Shown: positions 50,105-64,000 of the stretch, piece after piece
Numbering within the stretch: position 1 is the first letter of the stretch
Layout: each line of letters begins with the position of its first letter
Assembly: GCA_030141605.1 (NCBI GenBank)
Contig: JAQGDQ010000745.1
Span: forward strand, 31,001-95,000
DNA: 64,000 nt
Direction of reading: 5' to 3'
DNA from: Tubiluchus corallicola
Lineage: Eukaryota; Priapulida; Priapulimorpha; Priapulimorphida; Tubiluchidae
The notes under the pieces: model-generated
What the model saw: only the letters and a program-made list of their open reading frames with translations
Database searches by the model: none
What the model was told of the DNA's origin: nothing
Translations under genes and position numbers: made by a program

Positions 50105-50350
50105 ATACAGTATAAAGCGGTTCTACTATACACTCTGGCTGCATTAGTGCCGCCATCTATGAACCTAATATATACAGTTTCTTTCAGTGTGGTGTACAGT
50201 ATAAAGCAGTTCTAATGCACACAACTCTGGTTGCATTAGTGCCGCCATCTATGAACCTAATATACACAGTTTCTTTCAGTGTGGTGTACAATATAAAGCA
50301 GTTGTAATGCACACAACTCTGGTTGCTTTATACTAGTGCTGCCATCTATG
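50105..50350 (+). promoter_or_regulatory. Three ~90-bp tandem repeats each with a TATAAAG box
   Basis: Units carry GTGTACAGTATAAAGCAGTT, then CTCTGG(C/T)TGCATTAGTGC, CGCCATCTATGAACCTAATA and CAGTTTCTTTCAGTGTGG. TATAAAG recurs at about 50111, 50200 and 50293. The array lies 200-440 bp before the start codon of the Ig-EGF gene on the same strand, a plausible repeated promoter. Confidence 0.5.
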
Positions 50351-50453
50351 AACCATAAATATTCATACAATGAAAGATGAAAGGCCATATGTGGTAATGA
50401 CTCATGCACACAAACATTTGGACTTTATACAATCCTCTGGACTTTATACTTTG

Positions 50454-50518
50454 GTAAGTTTCATACAAAGTTAAATTATCAAGTGCCATATTATTTTTTA
50501 AAATCTAATAATTCGCAG
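50454..50518 (+). other. Possible 5' UTR intron of the Ig-EGF gene
   Basis: TTTG|GTAAGT at 50453 and TTCGCAG| at 50518 would remove 65 bases just before the ATG at 50547. The size is small but both sites are good matches. Confidence 0.35.
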
Positions 50519-50546
50519 ACGTACAGCAGACATTTCCAAACCAAGG

Positions 50547-55428
<4,882 letters not shown>

Positions 55429-55489
55429 AAATGAAAACGAAATTTAATTTAAAATTCGAAACCCTTTTAGAAATTAGAATGTCAACTGC

Positions 55490-55825
55490 GCATTCAGACT
55501 AGCAAGTTTTATGGTTGTTTCTTTCTAACAGCAAACTCACAAGTGTGAACAGCTTTACGAGTTACTCTCAGTAAGAAATTGCAAACTCTCTGACAGTTTC
55601 TGTGAGTCGATTTACTTTCTAGTGTGAGAGCCCCGGCAAGTTACTTTCTAGTGTGAACGCCCCAACAAGTTCCTTTCGACATTTTTCGTAGTGAAATGAG
55701 GAAGCAATACTAACTCTCACTTACAATCGGAGAGTAACTCGCTGCAAGTTTTGCTCTCTAGACTGGACACACTTGCCAGTTACTTGGCGAGTTAACCCGG
55801 AGAAAAGACTCGCTAGTCTGAATGC
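55490..55825. mobile_element. TIR element, GCATTCAGACTAGC termini
   Basis: GCATTCAGACTAGCAAGTTT at 55490 and its inverted partner AGACTCGCTAGTCTGAATGC ending at 55825. Internal GAGTTACTCTC/GAGAGTAACTC and TTACTTTCTAGTGTGA motifs also pair. It lies 60 bp after the Ig-EGF stop, so it probably forms part of its 3' UTR. A right-half copy is at 57229-57340. Confidence 0.8.
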
Positions 55826-55885
55826 ATCGTAAAAGCGAGGGAAATTTAATACAATTTTTTATTTCTTTGTCTCACACAAAAACTT
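55722..55885 (+). repeat. Direct duplicate of 57229-57392
   Basis: CACTTACAATCGGAGAGTAA, GCTGCAAGTTTTG, GACTCGCTAGTCTGAATGCA, TCGTAAAAGCGAGGGAAATT and TTTCTTTGTCTCACACAAAA are shared at about 1.5 kb spacing. The similarity passes beyond the TIR element into the flank, so it is a segmental duplication. Confidence 0.9.
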
Positions 55886-56039
55886 GTAACAATAGACATA
55901 GACATTTTTATTTATCTCCTCATTTACACCATTATACAAATCTATTCTCTTATATTAATATTCTTGGTATATATATAAGATTCGATCTATATATCAAAAG
56001 AAAGGTCTCGATCTAGTGTCGTGCTATTGACGGTTTATT

Positions 56040-56739
56040 TTTTTAATCGGGTCCACCGGGAGGAGGGGGAGGCGAAAAAACCCCCTTTTTCGGCCGTTTT
56101 TTGCAAAAGTTATACGGCTGAGATGTAGAGAACGGGAACGGGCCGAGGGGGGTGCTGGGTATGGATAGATAGCCCGTTCAGCGGTGGGTGTAGTAGGCAT
56201 ATTTAGAATTCCCGAGAGGGCCAGGGCGCTCCGCAACGGGCGTTTTCCCGGACCCAACTCGCGATTTTTTCGAAATTTTGACCAAACGGCCTGCGGAAAA
56301 AACGTTCTAGCGGCGCTTGGTGGGACTCTCGGAAGGAGATATGGGGCTCTTTACAAAGAGGAAGAAGAGGGCTACACGATGATGTGGGCTATATGTTAGA
56401 ACAGGTCCACCGAGAGGAGTATCGACGAGTTAATTAGGTGTTCAAATTTCGATAATTTTCGCTTAGAAAACAGTGGTGACCGCATTCCATTGTGCTGACG
56501 TCATCCATTGTACTCTGCTTCAGTAAAAGCTGCCTGCTGTACTCTGTCTATAACTTTAATTCAGCAAAAAGCTGCTCTGCAACATACAGTAGGCAGGAGT
56601 AAACGCTGCTGGCTTTGCGTTAGGTAAGTAGGCAGGATGTTACGGGCTTTGTGTTATAAATGAGGACTTGGTAGGACGTTTGCGTATTATTGATTAAACG
56701 TGTATTTATACGCAAAATCTTTTGCGGGGCCTTTGCTAG
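56040..56739 (+). mobile_element. Helitron-like non-autonomous element, copy 2
   Basis: Ends TTTGCGGGGCCTTTGCTAG followed by host T, the CTAG|T signature. A perfect 7-bp stem (CGCAAAA TC TTTTGCG, 56711-56726) stands 13 bp before the end, as in Helitron 3' hairpins. The body matches copy 1 in reverse. GGTCCACCG occurs twice (56047 and 56406). The 5' TC end is not pinned down. Confidence 0.65.
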
Positions 56740-56754
56740 TTGACTATTATTTTT

Positions 56755-56880
56755 ATAGTTATTGATTAAAAAGGATAAATTAAGCATAAAGAAAAGAGTT
56801 TGGGGGTGCAGGAGAAATGGTAGCAAAAGACCAATTGGTCATCGAGTCAGCTACCCTTCTCAGGTTAGTGAAAATTGTAA
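56755..56880 (+). repeat. Dispersed retroelement-like repeat, copy 4
   Basis: GGAGAAATGGTAGCAAAAGA then GGTCATCGAGTCAGCTACCC, aligned with the ends at 2290, 3548 and 28740. Confidence 0.45.
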
Positions 56881-57228
56881 AAAAATTGTAGTGCTGCTGT
56901 TAACATGAATTTATGAGGGAATGAATTAAACATGAAAGCGAAATAACAAAATAAGCTATGCAACAAAGAAATAAAAAAATGAAATGATGATTAACAGAAT
57001 ATGTAAAGCATTTAACTAACCGATTAAAACATAAAACAAACTAGAGAAAAGTCAAACCAATAAAAATAAAATAAACACAAATAATAAACCAGTGAATGAA
57101 ACAAAATATGCATGATAAACTCAAATAAAATATAATGAAACAAAGTGTTAGTTAAAAAGAGAGATAGAGTGGAGAAAGATCGTATGGTTAACGAGTATCA
57201 ATGGATCAATGAAGGAATACTAGTTCGC

Positions 57229-57392
57229 ACTTATAATCGGAGAGTAACTCGCTGCAAGTTTTGCCCTCTAGACTCAACACACTTGCCAGTTACTTCACAA
57301 GTTAACCTGGAGAAAAGACTCGCTAGTCTGAATGCATCGTAAAAGCGAGGGAAATTTAATACAATTTTTATTTCTTTGTCTCACACAAAAAA
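57229..57392 (+). repeat. Direct duplicate of 55722-55885
   Basis: Carries the right half of the GCATTCAG TIR element plus its flank. See the 55722 copy. Confidence 0.9.
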
Positions 57393-58655
57393 CATTCAAC
57401 AAAGTGTTAGTTAAAAAGAGAGGAGAAGGACAGCATGGTTACGAACGAGTGTCCACCCCTCAATCAAAATACCAGTTTTATTTAGTGGTTTTAGATAGAT
57501 AGATAGATAGACATATAGATATTTTGTTTCTGAAAATCAAATTTCCAACACGAAAATTACAAACTCGACGCATACCCGATGGTTTCATCAGCAGGCAGAA
57601 CTCGGGTAATGATTTCCAGATCATACTAACAATCTGACTCAACATAGCTGCACAAGGTATATACACAGATATACAAATTTAGTTGTAAACTCTATGAAGC
57701 GAAAAAACTATTTACTAAGCCTTTGTACAGATGTGATCAACAAATATTTTACCTATATGATAATCACAGTGATGCGGTTATATGTCCGCTAACAAAGGTA
57801 TACAATTTAATTCAAAAATTTATGCATACAGTTGTAAATGAAATTGCTAATTGACATTAATTCTCCATCAAATAAATTTGTGATCTATAAAGTGCATTTT
57901 CATGGATCTAATATAATTATATAATTTATGTACAACAAATAAGAAAAACCAATTATATAAGATACAAATGGTAGATAAAAGCAGCAATAATAACTGCATT
58001 GATAAAATTATTGTAATGGTAACTATTGATTATTTAAAAATTAAAATATTCTTATGTAAGACAAGCTAGAGCAGTAACGTGGGCTCAAAGTCTCACTCTC
58101 TCATTTGTTAAAGATGATTTAAATGACTTAACCAAAAGCGACTGTTCCTTTTTTAGACAATCAGCAAATTCATGACGTTCTACAATATTCATGTCGTGAA
58201 TAATTTGTGATTCTGTGATGTAAAATCAAACTCAATATCGTACATACATGTTAGTTAATGACAAATTTTATATGGGCAAAGGTATGAGTTTTATGAGCAA
58301 AGGTATTTAAGTACTAACCGGCATTGTTTATTTATTTAATTATTTATTTACACAGCTAACCGAATGAACATATTGTATTTGCAAAAGTTTGAAATAAACT
58401 CAATGAATACATGCAAATTGCAGAAAGTTTTAGCTTTTCAACTGATAAAAATGGATGAAAATTGGCAAAATAAACAAATTATGAAAAAATCAATAGCTTT
58501 ATTACAGCAAAAGTAGAATTTGCAAAAAATAATAATAGCAACAAAATGTTTTGTATATGTATATGTATATACAGCTGGTTCTGTGTATATAAACCCCATA
58601 CAGCTGAAATACAATTAAGTAGATGTGCAATTTTCATATAAGCCAGAAAGGAAAA
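57393..58655. other. Non-coding stretch, no gene seen
   Basis: AT-rich. A (GATA)n run lies near 57493. On the minus strand 57540-57630 (CTGATGAAACCATCGGGTAT) resembles a retroelement-derived segment but no family is certain. Confidence 0.3.
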
Positions 58656-58659
58656 CTGC

Positions 58660-61205
58660 ACACCAAATGCTGCTTTCCATGTACATTAGTAAGGGAAACT
58701 ACATACCAAACGCTGCTTTCCATGTACATTAGTAAGGGAAACTACATACCAAACCCTGCTTTCCAGGTACATCAGTGAGGGAAACTACAAACCAAACCCT
58801 GCTTTCCGTGTACATTAGTAAGGGAACTTACATACCAAACCCTGCTTTCCGTGTACATTAGTGAGGGAACTTACATACCAAACCTTGCTTTCCATGTACA
58901 CCGATAAGGGAAACTACATACCAATCCTTGCTTTCCATGTACACCGATAAGGGAAACTACATATCAATCCTTGCTTTCCATGTATACCGATAAGGGAAAC
59001 TACATACCAAACCTTGCTTTCCACTTACAACAAATAAGGGAAACTACATACCAATCCTTGCTTTCCATGTACACTGATAAGGGAAACTACATATCAATCC
59101 TTGCTTTCCATGTACACCGATAAGGGAAACTACATACCAATCCTTGCTTTCCATGTACACCGATAAGGGAAACTACGTACCAAACCTTGCTTTCCATGTA
59201 CAACAAATAAGGGAAACTACATATCAATCCTTGCTTTCCATGTACACCGATAAGGGAAACTACATACCAAACCTTGCTTTCCATGTACAACAAATAAGGG
59301 AAACTACATATCAATCCTTGCTTTCCATGTACACCGATAAGGGAAACTACATATCAATCCTTGCTTTCCATGTATACCGATAAGGGAAACTACATATCAA
59401 TCCTTGCTTTCCATGTACACTGATAAGGGAAACTACATATCAATCCCTGCTTTCCATGTACACTGATAAGGGAAACTACATATCAATCCCTGCTTTCCAT
59501 GTACACCGATAAGGGAAACTACATATCAATCCTTGCTTTCCATGTATACCGATAAGGGAAACTACATACCAAACCTTGCTTTCCATGTACAACAAATAAG
59601 GGAAACTACATACCAATCCTTGCTTTCCATGTACACCGATAAGGGAAACTACATACCAAACCTTGCTTTCCATGTACAACAAATAAGGGAAACTACATAT
59701 CAATCCTTGCTTTCCATGTACACCGATAAGGGAAACTACGTATCAATCCTTGCTTTCCATGTACACTGATAAGGGAAACTACGTATCAATCCTTGCTTTC
59801 CATGTACAACAAATAAGGGAAACTACATACCAAACCTTGCTTTCCATGTACACTGATAAGGGAAACTACGTATCAATCCTTGCTTTCCATGTACACTGAT
59901 AAGGGAAACTACGTATCAATCCTTGCTTTCCATGTACACTGATAAGGGAAACTACATACCAAACCTTGCTTTCCATGTACAACAAATAAGGGAAACTACA
60001 TATCAATCCTTGCTTTCCATGTACACCGATAAGGGAAACTACATATCAATCCTTGCTTTCCATGTACACCGATAAGGGAAACTACATATCAATCCTTGCT
60101 TTCCATGTACACCGATAAGGGAAACTACATATCAATCCTTGCTTTCCATGTACACCGATAAGGGAAACTACATACCAATCCTTGCTTTCCATGTACACCG
60201 ATAAGGGAAACTACATATCAATCCTTGCTTTCCATGTATACCGATAAGGGAAACTACATACCAAACCTTGCTTTCCATGTACAACAAATAAGGGAAACTA
60301 CATACCAATCCTTGCTTTCCATGTACACTGATAAGGGAAACTACATATCAATCCTTGCTTTCCATGTACACCGATAAGGGAAACTACATATCAATCCTTG
60401 CTTTCCATGTATATCGATAAGGGAAACTACATATCAACAAATAAGGGAAACTACATACCAATCCTTGCTTTCCATGTACACCGATAAGGGAAACTACATA
60501 CCAATCCTTGCTTTCCATGTACACCGATAAGGGAAACTACATACCAAACCTTGCTTTCCATGTACAACAAATAAGGGAAACTACATATCAATCCTTGCTT
60601 TCCATGTACACCGATAAGGGAAACTACATACCAAACCTTGCTTTCCATGTACAACAAATAAGGGAAACTACATATCAATCCTTGCTTTCCATGTACACCG
60701 ATAAGGGAAACTACATATCAATCCTTGCTTTCCATGTATACCGATAAGGGATACTACATATCAATCCTTGCTTTCCATGTACACCGATAAGGGAAACTAC
60801 ATATCAATCCTTGCTTTCCATGTACACCGATAAGGGAAACTACATATCAATCCTTGCTTTCCATGTATACCGATAAGGGAAACTACATATCAATCCTTGC
60901 TTTCCATGTACACCGATAAGGGAAACTACATATCAATCCTTGCTTTCCATGTACACCGATAAGGGAAACTACATATCAATCCTTGCTTTCCATGTACACC
61001 GATAAGGGAAACTACGTATCAATCCTTGCTTTCCATGTACACTGATAAGGGAAACTACATATCAATCCCTGCTTTCCATGTATACCGATAAGGGAAACTT
61101 ACATATCAATCCTTGCTTTCCATGTACACTAGTGTGGGAAACTACATACCAAACCTTGCCTTCCATGTACATTAGTGTGGGAAACTACATACCAAACCTG
61201 CTAAA
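58660..61205. repeat. Minisatellite, 43/44-bp units, about 59 copies
   Basis: Unit: CTTGCTTTCCATGTACACCG then ATAAGGGAAACTACATATCA. Two main length variants alternate: ACACCGATAAG or ACACTGATAAG (43 bp) and ACAACAAATAAG (44 bp). CCAAACC versus TCAATCC is a linked second variant. The outermost units (58660-58880, 61100-61205) are more diverged (ACATTAGTAAGG, ACATTAGTGTGG). Blocks of about six to seven units recur (59087-59383, 59476-59769, 60451-60747). The reading frames across it are repeat artefacts. Confidence 0.97.
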
Positions 61206-61425
61206 CTGTTGTTCTGCGTTCCCTGCCCTCTGTGAATACCTAGATTTTGATTTGATAAGGAAAAATTGCAAGAATTTCGACGAGGGTTGAATAAAGAACT
61301 CAAATTAGAACACTTGCGCAGTTTTATTTGGAGAAATTATTTTCAATTATTTTGTTTACTGTCGTTGTCCTGGTTACAGCATCTGTTAGCAACAGTTGCT
61401 AAGTCAATGACCAAGTACAGAAAAC

Positions 61426-61491
61426 ATGGGAAACTTACAAGTAAAACTCACATCTCTTCTAGCACTGATTTTGCTGGTAATTTGTACACAG
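61426..61491 (+). CDS. Cysteine-motif peptide, exon 1 (signal peptide)
   Basis: 22 codons from ATG (context AAACATGGG) to the donor. Leu/Ile-rich core LLALILLVI followed by CTQ, a good signal-peptidase pattern with exon 2 starting AAP. Confidence 0.55.
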
Positions 61492-63502
61492 GTGAGAGTT
61501 ATGGTGGCAGGTAAAGGATACAGACATCTGGGCGTTTGACAGTAGGTAGAGCTTCTTATGATGATAGAGAGTAAACGAAGGTAAGCAACGCTAGGACTGA
61601 TCAGTGAATGGCTTGCTATCTCCTCGGTTCGACACTGTTTGGGGTTAATTTTATTCGCATAACTAATTTTGGTTGTTTACCTTGTCGCACGAGGGTGTAT
61701 GCACAACCAAAAGTGGCCCAGTCAGCTCTTATTGTAAAACCATATTTATTTATTGTTTGCTGTATAAAAGTGCTTTATCGACAAAATGGGATTCATAGAC
61801 ATGGTGTTTATGATGTCAGCAGATGTGATTTCACCAGAAATCGTTATATATAGTCATGACCCAAATATGCCTTCAGTTAATCTACACATCGTTCAGAAAT
61901 AACTAAAGGTGCACGACTAAAAAGATGTACCTCACAGAACAGGTCTTATAAGATCTATGACTTTTCTGCTACTGTATGAGTACAGGCATAACTAAATGAT
62001 TACAAATTAGGTACCGTTCTATTCAGAAGAACTTCGGCTATCCAATCATTCTATTTGTTTAAGCATTTATGAGTGTTTTAATTTGACAAAATTAATAAAA
62101 ATAGGCCCTTTTCAGACACTCCAAATTAACTTGTCGAGTAGCTTAGTTTGCCTTACATTTACGTGATCGTATACACAATTGCCTGCTTGCTACAGCCCAA
62201 GCTGTGCAGTGTTCATCATTTGACAGGAATATTCCATTAAAAAAGAATAGACTCGAGGCCAAAGTTTATCAGGGTGTTGTGTCTGGATAGTTGAAATTTT
62301 TTGCATTAGCCGATTTCACACAAGTGCTACTGTACATTGTTACAGTGCAAACACTGCAGTTACTGAAAGCTTTTTTTGATTTTTTTTCGTCAAAATCGAT
62401 TCGTAATTTGTCTAAGGTAAGCAAATGTACTTCGTGTGTAATTTTGCATGAAAATCCATTGCATAGAAGATTCACAGTGGGAATTTATGGAGCAAAAATT
62501 ATCGAATACAACGTAACCGGTACATGATGAGTGCATGAGAGGAGGGGTTATAATTATTGTATGTCTTGCAATTATTGTATGTTATTTATTCTATAGCTTT
62601 TACATGTCAAATGTAGACACAGGAAAGTTCAAATGTGACTTAGGTAAGTCAAATATAGACATAGGAATATCAAATGTGTTTTGGTAACTCAAATGTGACT
62701 TAGGTAAGTCAAATGTAGATGCATTACTTTGAACAAATAGGTAATTGGCTCATTTAAGTGCAAATTACAAAAAGATAAACCAAAGATAGTCATCACCTCT
62801 TTCATAACTTTGAAAAATGTGTTGTTTATCCCTCCCAAAGAACAGTGAATCACTAATTAGTTTTTTAAGTAATGCATTAGCACTGCATTAACGAATTAGT
62901 TTCTCTCAAGAAACATTGTTTATTTTAAGCATGCATAGTTTTCTCTAACAGTTCCAATGGTATGTAAAGTTTACAGAATATTAGTGAACTATTAGTAGAC
63001 CTGTAAAGTTACTATTTTCACAGTCTTAAGAGCAATTATTAAATTAAGATTAAAGGAGATTAAATTTTACTTTCTTAAACTTTACCACCTATCCACATTT
63101 GAGATACCAATGTCACATTTGACTTGACATGTGTCTACATTTGATTTACCAAAAACACTTAAGATTCCTTGAAAACCATTGTTAACACATTTGAACTACC
63201 TAAGTCTACATTTGAGTTACCAAGACACATTTGAATTACCTAAATGTACATTTGAGTTAACGCAGGTCTACATTTGACATGTAAAACCTATATGAACCTA
63301 GTTCGAAATAAAGAGTTAAAACAAAGCAAATTTCCTGGTTATACAACTGATGCGTTCGTTATCAATTACTAGGCTGCTCCCAAGAATGTGTACAAATCAG
63401 ATTCCCGTGAGCAGGAAACGCAGAATGGTGATTGCTATACTGACGATGATTGTCCATACAATGAGTGCTGCACAAAAGAGGCTTCCTCAAGCGGGTTGCT
63501 AG
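61426..63502 (+). CDS. Small secreted cysteine-motif peptide, 5' exons, partial
   Basis: Exon 1 (61426-61491) encodes a signal peptide MGNLQVKLTSLLALILLVIC and ends CAG|GTGAGA, phase 0. Exon 2 (63373-63502) after TTACTAG gives a Glu/Asn/Ser-rich pro-like stretch, then GDCYTDDDCPYNECCTKE, ending TTGCTAG|GTACCT, phase 1. The C-x5-C-x4-CC spacing resembles the start of prokineticin/astakine, Dickkopf/colipase or WAP-like folds, which need more cysteines further on. The next exon may start after TTTTTTTAACAG at 63652, giving an immediate stop and a 66-residue peptide. It may instead start after CAAACTAG at 63701, or lie beyond the window. Family and completeness are uncertain. Confidence 0.5.
61935..62500. 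mobile_element. piggyBac-type MITE, copy 3, end-less
   Basis: Internal blocks CTATGACTTTTCTGCTACTG, TAAATGATTACAAATTAGGT, TATCCAATCATTCTATTTGT and CTACTGTACATTGTTACAGT match 17528-18285. Neither TTAA terminus is preserved. It lies in the intron of the cysteine-motif peptide gene. Confidence 0.75.
62592..63292. mobile_element. TIR element, 'ACATTTGA' family, copy 2
   Basis: Left TATAGCTTTTACATGTCAAA, right TTTGACATGTAAAACCTATA. Multiple 20-bp subunits with TCAAATGTGACTTAGGTAAG lie behind each end. Inverted and longer relative of 6116-6596. The unpaired middle holds about 330 bp absent from copy 1. It ends 80 bp before exon 2 of the peptide gene. Confidence 0.85.
63373..63502 (+). CDS. Cysteine-motif peptide, exon 2
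   Basis: 43 codons plus one base, starting AAPKNVYKSDSREQETQNGD and containing the CYTDDDCPYNECC motif. The composition is distinctly protein-like compared with its AT-rich surroundings. Confidence 0.55.
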
Positions 63503-63837
63503 GTACCTATAGTACAAGTTGCAAAAATGTATTTTGTATTTTGACAAGCAGTGTATGACGTATAATATGTTTTATGTATGTAAAAATAATGTAACGTATC
63601 CAACCTCACGAGGCTTCTTGTATATAATGTACCTGTTTTTGTTTTTTTAACAGATTAATGTACTATAATTTTTATGTTCTATCTATTCCTGTCAAACTAG
63701 GCGACGAACTAGGCAGTTGGAGGCGCCAAATTCTGGAAAAAATTTTAATTTTAAAGTTTAGCATAAGTAATGACATATTGTATGTATAATTCATAAATAC
63801 ACAACAGTTAAATGAAATGATATGAAGTATTACTGCA

Positions 63838-64000
<163 letters not shown>

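Noticed and set aside
58660-61205. Repeat-encoded proteins (MLSMYTDKGNY... on plus, GVHGKQGL... on minus)
   Set aside because: The 43-bp unit shifts frame each copy. Frames stay open only where 43- and 44-bp units happen to alternate, and nothing indicates translation.

Overview
The window is nuclear DNA of an animal, most likely a non-vertebrate metazoan. It carries orthologues of animal genes (CDK20, aftiphilin, NEURL4, EMC5/MMGT1), GT-AG introns, secreted Ig/EGF and cysteine-rich proteins, a tRNA-derived SINE and LINE debris. hAT, pogo/Tigger, piggyBac and Helitron type non-autonomous elements are dense. The DNA is AT-rich. I cannot name the species or phylum from sequence alone.

Layout. 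0-2.3 kb: first coding exon of CDK20 on the minus strand (the rest lies beyond the left edge), then a 40-bp minisatellite. 2.3-8 kb: repeats, a LINE reverse-transcriptase remnant and small inverted-repeat elements. 8.2-10.5 kb: single-exon aftiphilin (minus). 10.6-18.7 kb: a MITE field with two hAT-type families showing target duplications, a piggyBac-type element and a 43-bp minisatellite. 19.1-23.5 kb: NEURL4 (minus) as one uninterrupted reading frame with six NHR domains and a C-terminal ART-like module. 23.6-27.9 kb: repeats. 27.9-37.6 kb: a four-exon C2H2 zinc-finger gene (plus), 1012 residues in my model, whose first finger is split by an intron. 39.6-43.3 kb: three-exon EMC5/MMGT1 (minus), its introns filled by pogo-type elements and a SINE. 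43.7-47 kb: a TIR element and repeats. 47.2-48.8 kb: a secreted cysteine/threonine-rich protein (plus) flanked by inverted copies of its own 3' flank. 50.5-55.4 kb: a four-exon secreted Ig plus multi-EGF protein (plus). 55.4-58.6 kb: a MITE and a Helitron-like element. 58.7-61.2 kb: a 2.5-kb minisatellite of 43/44-bp units. 61.4-63.5 kb: first exons of a small secreted cysteine-motif peptide (plus). The right edge is a (CTA)n microsatellite.

The conserved genes serve separate housekeeping roles: cilium-related kinase signalling, clathrin/AP-1 trafficking, centriolar/Notch-related NHR scaffolding and ER membrane insertion. They do not form a pathway cluster. The three plus-strand genes from 47 kb rightward all encode predicted secreted proteins and look lineage-specific. 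Exon models were built by eye from splice sites, reading phase and similarity to remembered families; none has been tested against transcripts.
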